A stretch of 6,527 bases of DNA from Halothece sp. MAG (GCA_018610095.1 JAHEOB010000085.1:1-6527); one strand, 5' to 3'; positions 1-4,422 are shown, numbered from the stretch's first letter. Notes: generated from the sequence alone by a model not told the origin. Numbers and translations: made by a program.

Positions 1-85
1 AATTGTTTGCGATACGACAAACATACTCTAAAACAGAAATGGAATCTGAATTAGGTTGAACACGATTTTGCTGACATCCATACAT
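1..85 (-). CDS. tnpB: TnpB family RNA-guided endonuclease, N-terminal fragment (runs off left edge)
   Basis: The first 28 codons are present, beginning MYGCQQNRVQPNSDSISVLE and continuing off the window. The MYGCQQ opening, an early Pro and the following VLEYVC segment resemble the start of a TnpB clade common in cyanobacteria. This is recognised from memory of the family, since no catalytic RuvC motif lies in view. TnpB proteins are nucleases guided by an RNA derived from the element's right end, and they cut next to a motif equal to the insertion target, here expected to be TTAC. The gene diverges from the RHH gene at 144 with a 58-bp intergenic region. Its start differs from the tnpB remnant in element B (MLSLNYQYKLK), so the two belong to different TnpB types. 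Whether the gene is intact is unknown. Confidence 0.7.
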   Translation of the reverse strand, partial: MYGCQQNRVQPNSDSISVLEYVCRIANN

Positions 86-105
86 GATTCTTTTGATTAA
101 GTTGC

Positions 106-118
106 TATAATGATTATA
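106..118. promoter_or_regulatory. Overlapping divergent -10 boxes forming a palindrome
   Basis: TATAAT-G-ATTATA is a perfect 6-bp inverted repeat with a one-base centre. Each arm is a consensus -10 hexamer, one for the RHH gene (plus) and one for tnpB (minus). The centre lies 27 bp from the tnpB start and 32 bp from the RHH start. No good -35 hexamer is present on either side. The symmetry makes it a plausible operator for the dimeric RHH product, but that is inference. Confidence 0.45.
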
Positions 119-143
119 ACATAAATGTAGCCATCGGATAGAA

Positions 144-299
144 ATGGATAAACAAAGATTAAGTCTTCGCATAGAGACATCTAGAGTAGAAAAACTTAGA
201 CTATATGCTAGATATAGAAGAAAAACTATGACACAACTAATAGAAGATTGGATAGATACACTAGAACTCCCAGAAGGGAAAGAGGAAACAGAGGACTAA
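144..299 (+). CDS. Small ribbon-helix-helix (CopG/Arc-like) DNA-binding protein of element A
   Basis: This is a 51-residue protein starting MDKQRLSLRIETSRVEKLRL. The pattern fits the RHH fold: a short beta-strand (QRLSLRI, residues 4-10), a first helix (about 13-24), a Lys/Thr turn (KTMT, 27-30) and a second helix (about 30-40, TQLIEDWIDTL), then an acidic tail. RHH proteins are dimeric repressors or antitoxins whose paired strands bind operator DNA. The gene is inside the insertion sequence, divergent from tnpB, in a place where some IS200/IS605 elements carry tnpA. No toxin gene follows, so an element-encoded regulator of tnpB is more likely than a toxin-antitoxin pair. A palindromic double -10 box lies 26 bp upstream. 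No clear Shine-Dalgarno is visible. Confidence 0.7.
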   Translation: MDKQRLSLRIETSRVEKLRLYARYRRKTMTQLIEDWIDTLELPEGKEETED

Positions 300-313
300 A
301 GTCCTAATTCGTC

Positions 314-366
314 ATTCATGAGGGGCTGGGGTCGGAGGTTTCCTCCGACCTTTAAAAGCCCCGTCC
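314..366 (-). repeat. 53-nt left-end block, copy in element A
   Basis: This block directly abuts the left-end hairpin and matches 1925-1977 on the opposite strand at 48 of 53 positions. It begins GGACGGGGCTTTTAAAGGTC and ends CCCCAGCCCCTCATGAAT. The five differences are all inside the internal hairpin: two in the stem and three in the loop (AAA against TTT). Confidence 0.9.
330..350. terminator. Perfect GC-rich hairpin after the RHH gene, terminator-like
   Basis: GGTCGGAGG-TTT-CCTCCGACC is a 9-bp perfect stem with a 3-nt loop, followed by TTTAAAAG on the plus strand. It lies 30 bp after the RHH stop codon, so it could end that transcript. Being symmetric and near the element edge, it could also block transcription entering from outside, as hairpins near the ends of IS200-like elements do. 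It falls inside the 53-nt block shared with element B, where the stem carries two mismatches. Confidence 0.5.
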
Positions 367-408
367 ATCCGTTTGAAACGGATGGCTTTCTGACTGGAGT
401 TTCTGTAA
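365..408 (-). other. Left end of element A: hairpin, AAAG guide and TTAC target site
   Basis: On the minus strand, TTAC (405-408) is followed by 19 nt, the last four being AAAG (386-389). Then comes CCATCCGTTTCAAACGGATGG (365-385), which folds perfectly (8-10 bp stem). In IS608 the Y1 transposase TnpA binds such a hairpin, and the guide AAAG 5' of its foot pairs with TTAC to define the cleavage site. All three parts are present at the IS608 spacing. Confidence 0.78.
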
Positions 409-434
409 TAATTAATTAATTGTTTCTCCACTAA

Positions 435-1280
435 TTAACAATGATGCCAAGGCATGGTAAATAACGGTGTTAACGTCCATACTAATTCTCGCCCAACATG
501 GGTTAAAGGTGGCGTAATAGCATTTTCTTGATTGATTAATGCTTCAATGCGTTCTTCTAAACGGCTTTGAGTCGCCGTGCCACTTAAACAAGCACTAGTA
601 AGGTTACCAGAATCAACAGACAATTGCGCGACAGTTACTAACGATTCTGCTAGGAGGAGAAAATCAACGGTTTCCGTTGCCTTACTATCGGCGCGAAGTT
701 CTCGCAGCAATAATAATTCTTCCCATAGGAAATGGCTATTGGGTAGCCAAGCGGTGATGCGATAAAGCCACCCTAACCAGAAAAACCAAAAGGTGTCTCG
801 ATAATATAAATGGGCATTTTCATGGGCAATGACTGCTTCTAGATGGGCTTTGTCAAGACGAGAACGTAATCCTTCACTAATAACCAGTTGCGGATGCCAC
901 CAACCAATTTGGGCACTGTAGGGAATTTTGGTAGGAAGAATCTGGGCTTGATAGCCTGCAACGGTAGCGGTGGAATATTGTTGAATCTGCCAGCGCGATC
1001 GCGCTGTTTGATACCATTGCCATAGTAAAATTAAAAAAGCCCCACCAATAAACAATAAACTAACCCCATAACTAAGGCTACTGGTTTCCATTCCCAGCAT
1101 TTGCCCCTGCATTCCCATCCCTAAAACCGCTATGGTTGTCATTAATAGTAATAAGGGGGGAAATAGAAAATAAAATAGACTGCGTTGCCAACGTTGCCCA
1201 TAAGGAACTGCTTGGGGTTGCCAAAGCCAACGGATGACAATGGCACTCCATAAGGCAATGACAAGCATTAGGATGTGCAT
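435..1280 (-). CDS. M56-family (BlaR1/MecR1-like) membrane metallopeptidase without a sensor domain
   Basis: This is a 281-residue membrane protein. Hydrophobic segments lie at about residues 3-19, 35-55, 70-88 and 160-178, with a weaker one near the C-terminus. The zinc-protease signature HENAH (HExxH, residues 153-157) is followed by RELRAD (193-198), whose Glu194 is the expected third zinc ligand. M56 peptidases such as BlaR1 and MecR1 signal by triggering cleavage of a BlaI-type repressor. Those proteins are about 585 residues long and end in a penicillin-binding sensor domain. This one stops about 80 residues after the zinc site, so it either senses something else or works with another protein. 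It is translationally coupled to the repressor gene: the starts and stops overlap by 13 bp, and a strong AGGAGG (1291-1296) lies 10 nt upstream inside the repressor's last codons. Element A ends 30 bp beyond the stop. Confidence 0.88.
   Translation of the reverse strand: MHILMLVIALWSAIVIRWLWQPQAVPYGQRWQRSLFYFLFPPLLLLMTTIAVLGMGMQGQMLGMETSSLSYGVSLLFIGGAFLILLWQWYQTARSRWQIQQYSTATVAGYQAQILPTKIPYSAQIGWWHPQLVISEGLRSRLDKAHLEAVIAHENAHLYYRDTFWFFWLGWLYRITAWLPNSHFLWEELLLLRELRADSKATETVDFLLLAESLVTVAQLSVDSGNLTSACLSGTATQSRLEERIEALINQENAITPPLTHVGRELVWTLTPLFTMPWHHC
995..1002. repeat. HIP1 octamer
   Basis: GCGATCGC inside the M56 peptidase gene, extended symmetrically by GC on both sides (GCGCGATCGCGC). HIP1 is a highly abundant palindrome of many cyanobacterial genomes. 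Confidence 0.9.
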
Positions 1281-1705
1281 TCGTCGTCTTCCTCCTCCCG
1301 TTGCTGGCGAAGAGACTTCAAACGTTGCGCGATCGCGTCAAGTTGTTCTAAGCTAGTACTATCTAGACTATCAGCAAAGGATGCCACTAAATCAGGATCA
1401 CTGACGGATAAAAACTGATTTAACTGTTCATAGGCTTTTAGAGCCTTTGCCTGTGCTTTAGAGATAGTGGGCTGCCAATAAAACGTTCGTTTATTTTTAT
1501 AACACGTTAACCACCCCTTTTTTGTCAAGCGTTTTAACACAGTCGTTACGGAAGAATAGGCTAATTCTCGATCGGGATCACTCAAAATCCGTTCGTGAAT
1601 CGTTTTGGCACTTACACAGCCCCATTCCCAAACAATCTCTAAAATTTCTTGTTCTAACCATCCTAAAGAAAGATTGTTGGGACGGTTACTAGGTAATGGC
1701 GTCAT
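1268..1705 (-). CDS. BlaI/MecI/CopY-family transcriptional repressor
   Basis: This 145-residue protein has an N-terminal winged helix: SLGWLEQEILEIVWEWG (13-29), SAKTIHERI (32-40), then the recognition helix region LAYSSVTTVLKRLTKKGWL (48-66), a hallmark of the family. A helical C-terminal region (about 82-140) would dimerise and ends in an acidic REEEDDE tail. BlaI-type repressors act as dimers and are inactivated by cleavage near an N-F bond in the C-terminal domain. The matching place here is ASFAD (108-112), with Ser instead of Asn, so cleavage cannot be assumed. It is the first gene of an operon with the M56 peptidase. Upstream of the ATG an in-frame stop lies only two codons away, fixing the start. 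An AAGGA touches the ATG, which is too close for a normal ribosome binding site. Confidence 0.9.
   Translation of the reverse strand: MTPLPSNRPNNLSLGWLEQEILEIVWEWGCVSAKTIHERILSDPDRELAYSSVTTVLKRLTKKGWLTCYKNKRTFYWQPTISKAQAKALKAYEQLNQFLSVSDPDLVASFADSLDSTSLEQLDAIAQRLKSLRQQREEEDDECTS
1329..1336. repeat. HIP1 octamer
   Basis: GCGATCGC inside the BlaI-type repressor gene. Confidence 0.9.
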
Positions 1706-1721
1706 TCCTTATGGTCATTGA

Positions 1722-1878
1722 TCCTTCTCAACAGTTTCCCTTGTAACATGGAATTTCGGCAATGCCCGCTACAGATGTAATGCAATAGCAGTAATCCCGT
1801 CACTTGATTTCCAAAATCTTGCCACCGAACAAGCCTTAAATACCGCTTTAGCTTTAAATTCGGAGCTATACGTGTTAC
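1722..1878 (+). pseudogene. Left part of a broken reading frame interrupted by element B
   Basis: An open frame of 52 codons without a start codon runs up to the TTAC that borders element B. Its last residues read ATEQALNTALALNSELYVL, which looks helical and protein-like. If 1879-2274 is removed, the frame continues through 2275-2345 for another 23 codons to TAA. I do not recognise the protein. The missing start and the closeness to the repressor promoter suggest a decayed remnant whose 5' part was lost. It could be chance, since 75 open codons alone are not decisive. Confidence 0.42.
1770..1779. promoter_or_regulatory. Candidate BlaI-type operator TACA-GA-TGTA
   Basis: TACAGATGTA is a 10-bp dyad of the TACA-N2-TGTA type bound by BlaI and MecI repressors. 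It lies 64 bp upstream of the repressor's start codon, where autoregulation would be expected. A second looser TGTAACATG (1742-1750) sits nearer the gene. No convincing -35/-10 pair is visible with it. Confidence 0.4.
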
Positions 1879-1926
1879 CTTAAATGTGACGACGATGCCC
1901 CCATTATACCGTTAGGTTAATGGGGG
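1875..1926 (+). other. Left end of element B: TTAC and hairpin
   Basis: TTAC at 1875-1878 is separated by 19 nt from the hairpin CCCCCATTA (1898-1906), 11-nt loop, TAATGGGGG (1918-1926). The spacing equals that of element A, but the hairpin sequence is unrelated and the guide position reads GATG. In the same register GATG can still pair with TTAC if a G-T wobble is allowed. Boundary confidence is therefore lower than for element A. Confidence 0.6.
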
Positions 1927-1977
1927 ACGGGGCTTTTAAAGGTCCCAGGTTTCCTCCGACCCCAGCCCCTCATGAAT
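1925..1977 (+). repeat. 53-nt left-end block, copy in element B
   Basis: This inverted copy of 314-366 matches it at 48 of 53 positions and lies in the same orientation relative to tnpB and to the left-end hairpin. Its internal hairpin (1941-1961) has two C-C mismatches and a TTT loop, against a perfect stem and AAA loop in the tnpB orientation of element A. Confidence 0.9.
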
Positions 1978-2060
1978 CGTTACCAAAATAAATAGAAGCG
2001 CGGTGGCGCAACCTTAATCATCTTGTGTTATGCTTTAGAACGCAACGGTCAATTTCTAAA

Positions 2061-2209
2061 ATGCTTAGTCTGAACTACCAGTATAAACTTAAAGTAACAG
2101 AGATATTGCGGCGGCAATGGTAGTTAAAAAACGAGGAGAAAGTACCATCGGTGTGATGGGAAGAAAGCTCGCTGAGGGCAATGGTTTCGGGGATGAGGCT
2201 GAAGTCTGA
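2061..2209 (+). pseudogene. tnpB: tnpB remnant: N-terminal 11 codons joined to C-terminal 37 codons
   Basis: ATG at 2061 opens MLSLNYQYKLK, the typical start of a large TnpB clade (MLxLxYxYKLKP). At about 2091-2098 the sequence jumps, and in another frame (from 2096) reads NRDIAAAMVVKKRG, then a stretch ending EGNGFGDEAEV and a TGA at 2207-2209. RDIAAA corresponds to the RuvC-III region (RDxxAA) near the end of TnpB. A complete TnpB has about 400 residues, so some 350 codons are missing. The product cannot be a nuclease. The 3' segment is retained together with the right end, which is where TnpB guide RNAs are made from in active elements. Confidence 0.75.
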
Positions 2210-2232
2210 TCTAGAACCACCTGATGACGCGA

Positions 2233-2274
2233 GAATCTCCCATCAGATTCTTTTAATTGATGGGAGAGGTTCAA
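2233..2274 (+). other. Right end of element B: GAAT guide, hairpin, TCAA cleavage site
   Basis: GAAT (2233-2236) directly precedes the stem CTCCCATCA (2237-2245), a 12-nt loop and TGATGGGAG (2258-2266). Then AGGT and TCAA (2271-2274) end the element. GAAT and TCAA match the IS608 right-end guide and cleavage sequences, and the motif order is as expected. Confidence 0.75.
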
Positions 2275-2345
2275 ATCTGTTAGATGGTATGGCTACCTTA
2301 TATAAGGAAATCTTGTTAAAGCGTGGCAAACCTATCAACAATTAA
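2275..2345 (+). pseudogene. Right part of the broken reading frame interrupted by element B
   Basis: This continues the frame of 1722-1878 after in-silico excision. The codon across the join is CAT, then LLDGMATLYKEILLKRGKPI, two Asn and TAA at 2343-2345. It is charged and helix-like, as expected of a real protein C-terminus. It is unrecognised. It overlaps in another frame the possible upstream GTG start (2323) of the phosphoribosyltransferase. Confidence 0.42.
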
Positions 2346-2406
2346 CCTCATAGCAGGAAAAGCGAATGGGGAAGTTCAAAACCAATTATTAATCAGAAAT
2401 TATAAG

Positions 2407-2934
2407 ATGTCAGATCTCTACGTTTCTTGGTCAGAATATCATCAAACCATTGAACAATTAGCGATCCAAGTTTATGAATCCCATTGGGAGTTTAATCAAA
2501 TTGTTTGTATTGCCAAGGGAGGATTACGTGTGGGCGATATTTTATCCCGAATTTTTGAACAACCATTGGCGATTCTCTCTGCTTCTTCCTATGGTGGAAA
2601 GAATTACCAAACGCGTGGGGAACTAGCAATTTCAGAACATCTTTCTATGACAACTCATGATTTAGGAGAGAAAGTATTATTAGTTGATGATTTAGTGGAT
2701 TCGGGTAATAGTTTACAAGGGAGTATTAATTGGTTGCAGCAGCATTATTCTCAAACAATTCAAGACCTTCGGACTGCTGTTTTATGGTGTAAACCGTCCT
2801 CTGTAATTATTCCTGATTACTATGTTTACTATCTAGAAAGTAACCCGTGGATTCATCAACCCTTTGAAAATTATGAAAAAATGACCATTACTGACTTAGT
2901 GGAAGATGCTAAATTTATGGAAAATAAACGGTAA
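2407..2934 (+). CDS. Phosphoribosyltransferase (hypoxanthine/xanthine-type PRTase family)
   Basis: From ATG 2407 this is a 175-residue protein. It has the type I PRTase fold: an N-terminal helix, VCIAKGGLRVGDILSR (33-48) carrying the pyrophosphate-binding loop, a flexible hood around SYGGKNYQTRGE (61-72), and the PRPP motif VLLVDDLVDSGNSL (90-103) with the acidic pair Asp94-Asp95. Such enzymes transfer phosphoribose from PRPP to a purine base in salvage, in the cytosol. The base is not fixed by the sequence; a C-terminal NPWIHQPFE stretch is typical of the purine-type group. The frame is open back to a GTG at 2323, adding 28 residues. I prefer 2407 because MSDLYVSWSEYHQ is the usual start of this cyanobacterial family and the extension is encoded by sequence next to element B. 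Neither start has a good ribosome binding site (AAGGA at 2304-2308 lies 14 nt before the GTG). Confidence 0.85.
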   Translation: MSDLYVSWSEYHQTIEQLAIQVYESHWEFNQIVCIAKGGLRVGDILSRIFEQPLAILSASSYGGKNYQTRGELAISEHLSMTTHDLGEKVLLVDDLVDSGNSLQGSINWLQQHYSQTIQDLRTAVLWCKPSSVIIPDYYVYYLESNPWIHQPFENYEKMTITDLVEDAKFMENKR

Positions 2935-2976
2935 CCTTCCTTGTCACGAATTAGCAAAAGTTAGCTAATGTTTGAA

Positions 2977-3249
2977 TTAATTTTGCTCGTTCATGGTTTT
3001 AATTTCATCAGCTTCTTCTGGTACTAAACACCAAACACTATAAGTATCTGATTCATTTAAAATAATACAACACTGCTCCCGTTCAAGTAAGCTCTTATCA
3101 TATTCAATTGCCTGTTGTAAATCCTTGGTTTTATGAAAACCCATTTCCATGAATAACCGATTTAAAAAGAGTAATCCCTGAGAATAATCCTGTTGATTTC
3201 CAATTTTAAATTGACAATCCTTTACATTTTCCGCATTCAGAATTAACAT
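2977..3249 (-). CDS. Hypothetical 90-residue protein
   Basis: The product begins MLILNAENVKDCQFKIGNQQ and has alternating short strands and helices, with no membrane segment or signal peptide. Notable parts are a central helix-rich region (LLFLNRLFMEMGF, 26-38; LQQAIEYDKSLLERE, 44-58) and a final strand pair CCIILNESDTYSVWCLVPEE (60-79) of the kind seen in small soluble proteins. I do not recognise the family. Codon use and composition look normal for the window and no competing frame exists, which supports a real gene. It converges with the phosphoribosyltransferase with 42 bp between them. A 6-bp stem hairpin (CTTTAT...ATAAAG, 3254-3270) occupies the place of a ribosome binding site just before the start. 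Confidence 0.6.
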   Translation of the reverse strand: MLILNAENVKDCQFKIGNQQDYSQGLLFLNRLFMEMGFHKTKDLQQAIEYDKSLLEREQCCIILNESDTYSVWCLVPEEADEIKTMNEQN

Positions 3250-3413
3250 AGCTCTTTATGAGTAATAAAGTTATCTTCAATCTTCCTTTTAACTTAATTT
3301 TAACCTAAATCATTATTTCTTTACTAAACAAACTTTATGATTTGTTAAATAACCGTTTTTCTACTTAAGTAATTTTCTTCAATCAGTTTTTGACATTCTC
3401 CTTCCTGAAATTG
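3250..3413. other. AT-rich intergenic stretch
   Basis: This 164-bp stretch lies between the 90-residue gene and the hydrolase gene, both on the minus strand. It is rich in A and T. Apart from the short hairpin at 3254-3270 I see no gene, repeat or clear promoter. It presumably carries the promoter of the small gene. Confidence 0.5.
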
Positions 3414-4313
3414 TCAATTGTTTATTTCCTCTAGAATTGCTTGAGCTGTTTCATCAGCTTGTTCTAAATGAGGAACATGTCCTGATTTGGAAATCCAAAC
3501 TAGTTTACTATGGGGAATCATTTCTTGAAAATTGGTGGCATCTTTGGTTCCTAAAATTTGATCCTGTTGCCCCCAAAGAATTAAGGTTGGTTGTTTAATT
3601 TCAGCAATGTGTTGACTGCTAAAATGATAGCCCCCACTTTTGGTAAAAGAAATTAACGCCCGTGACCAATTGGGATGGGCAAGATGTAACATCGAACAAT
3701 AGAGAGCATCTTTATTGGCAAAACCTTTATCATAATAAGCGTTTTCACTAATTTTTTGTCTCACTTTGGGATTGCGAAGAAACGCAGTTGCCAAGCGATC
3801 AAGGGGTGGAATCATTAATTTTCCCATAGCTGGGCCACTGCTTAATCCTGCACTGTCAATTAAGACGAGTTTCTCCACAATTTGGGGATAGCTGAGCGTG
3901 AAATCAATAGCTGCTGCGCCTCCCATGGATGCACCCACTAACACCATCGGACGCTGAATGAATTGCTGCCAGAAGCAATAAAGATGGGTTTTAATCGCTT
4001 CTGGTGTGATTTTGATGTTGTTAGGGCGATCCGTAAAACCAAACCCTAAATAATCCACTGCCCAAGTTTTCGTTGTAGTAGCCAATTTCGGCATAAGGCG
4101 ACGAAATTCCATTAAGGAACTATCAAAACCGTGTAGCAACACCATTGGGAAGTTTCCTTGCCCCTGTTTAACATAAGTTGTTGGGATGGGAGTTGCTGAT
4201 AGAGGGGTAGCAAGCGGGGTTTGCTGAATTTGTTCAAGGAGTTGATAAGACGTTGCTTCACTAAGACGTTGCGCTTGTGAACTAATAAAATCAGGAAAGT
4301 TAGTAACTGTCAT
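3414..4313 (-). CDS. Alpha/beta hydrolase fold protein
   Basis: This 299-residue soluble enzyme has the complete hydrolase triad. The oxyanion motif is LLHGFDSS (59-66), and DYLGFGFTDRP (87-97) fits the usual strand-loop. The nucleophile elbow is GASMGG with Ser129 (127-132), the acid is Asp251 in LWGQQDQILG (246-255), and the base is His279 in SGHVPHLEQ (277-285). A cap region of about residues 155-235 lies between the elbow and the acid. Length and motif order are typical of the esterase/lipase-like branch. The substrate cannot be inferred. The gene is divergent from the LysR regulator, with 109 bp between the chosen starts. LysR proteins often control the divergent neighbour, so this gene is a candidate target, but that is inference. 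No Shine-Dalgarno precedes the ATG. Confidence 0.87.
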   Translation of the reverse strand: MTVTNFPDFISSQAQRLSEATSYQLLEQIQQTPLATPLSATPIPTTYVKQGQGNFPMVLLHGFDSSLMEFRRLMPKLATTTKTWAVDYLGFGFTDRPNNIKITPEAIKTHLYCFWQQFIQRPMVLVGASMGGAAAIDFTLSYPQIVEKLVLIDSAGLSSGPAMGKLMIPPLDRLATAFLRNPKVRQKISENAYYDKGFANKDALYCSMLHLAHPNWSRALISFTKSGGYHFSSQHIAEIKQPTLILWGQQDQILGTKDATNFQEMIPHSKLVWISKSGHVPHLEQADETAQAILEEINN

Positions 4314-4349
4314 GGAGGTTTACAGGGATTTTTGCTCCATTATCCTAGC

Positions 4350-4378
4350 TTATTAACCCCATACGCCTTATATATAAT
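4350..4378 (+). promoter_or_regulatory. Candidate promoter of the LysR regulator gene
   Basis: A perfect TATAAT (4373-4378) lies 44 bp before the chosen start codon. With 17-bp spacing the -35 would be TTATTA (4350-4355), a weak match. The -10 overlaps a perfect palindrome TTATATATAA (4368-4377), and further TTA/TAA-rich motifs follow, including GTTAAC. CmpR/NdhR-type regulators recognise TTA/TAA-flanked sites, so autoregulation is plausible. No exact TTA-N7-TAA was found here. Confidence 0.4.
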
Positions 4379-4422
4379 GTTAAATTGATATGTGGTATGT
4401 TAACGATAACGAAAATTCTATA

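Larger units (their letters stand above)
1..404 (-). mobile_element. IS200/IS605-type element A, left-end portion
   Basis: This is the left part of a tnpB-carrying insertion sequence that continues beyond position 1. Read on the minus strand, the order is left end, RHH gene (opposite strand), then tnpB. The boundary at 404 is set by TTAC (GTAA on plus, 405-408), 19 nt (386-404), and a perfect hairpin at 365-385 with AAAG directly 5' of its foot. Hairpin, AAAG guide, 19-nt spacing and TTAC match the left end known from IS608, where single-stranded DNA transposition leaves TTAC in the flank. No tnpA lies between this end and tnpB, so the element resembles the tnpB-only (IS1341-like) organisation, although a tnpA beyond tnpB cannot be excluded. 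It lies 30 bp past the stop of the M56 peptidase gene and does not break it. Confidence 0.8.
1879..2274 (+). mobile_element. Miniature IS200/IS605-type element B (396 bp) with internally deleted tnpB
   Basis: Both ends are present. On the left, TTAC (1875-1878), 19 nt, then a 9-bp-stem hairpin (1898-1926). On the right, GAAT (2233-2236), a 9-bp-stem hairpin (2237-2266), AGGT and TCAA (2271-2274). GAAT and TCAA are the right-end guide and cleavage tetranucleotides known from IS608. Between the ends are a 53-nt block shared with element A, a leader, 11 codons of tnpB start, and 37 codons of tnpB end in another frame. No tnpA is present, so movement would need a transposase acting in trans. This is the structure expected of a MITE-like internal-deletion derivative. 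One departure is the four bases before the left hairpin, GATG rather than AAAG. Confidence 0.75.

Noticed and set aside
144..299. RHH gene considered as the antitoxin of a toxin-antitoxin pair.
   Set aside because: No toxin gene follows. The next features are the IS left end and an unrelated gene on the other strand.
300..404. Two adjacent hairpins, considered as a riboswitch or CRISPR-like repeat.
   Set aside because: They differ in sequence, are not regularly spaced, and are fully explained as a terminator-like hairpin and an IS left end.
577..765. A 62-codon open frame on the plus strand.
   Set aside because: It lies wholly inside the M56 peptidase gene on the opposite strand, whose motifs are clear, and its translation has no recognisable feature.
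2089..2274. A 61-codon open frame on the minus strand.
   Set aside because: It is antisense to the tnpB remnant and right end of element B, and the plus strand explains the sequence better.
2950..2969. ATTAGC...GCTAAT inverted repeat between the convergent phosphoribosyltransferase and the 90-residue gene, considered as a terminator.
   Set aside because: It is a 6-bp AT-rich stem with an 8-nt loop and no strong T-run, too weak to call.
3370..3400. A five-codon minus-strand frame (MSKTD) after a GGAAGGAG sequence, considered as a leader peptide.
   Set aside because: It is too short and not linked to any attenuator-like structure, and the spacing is poor.
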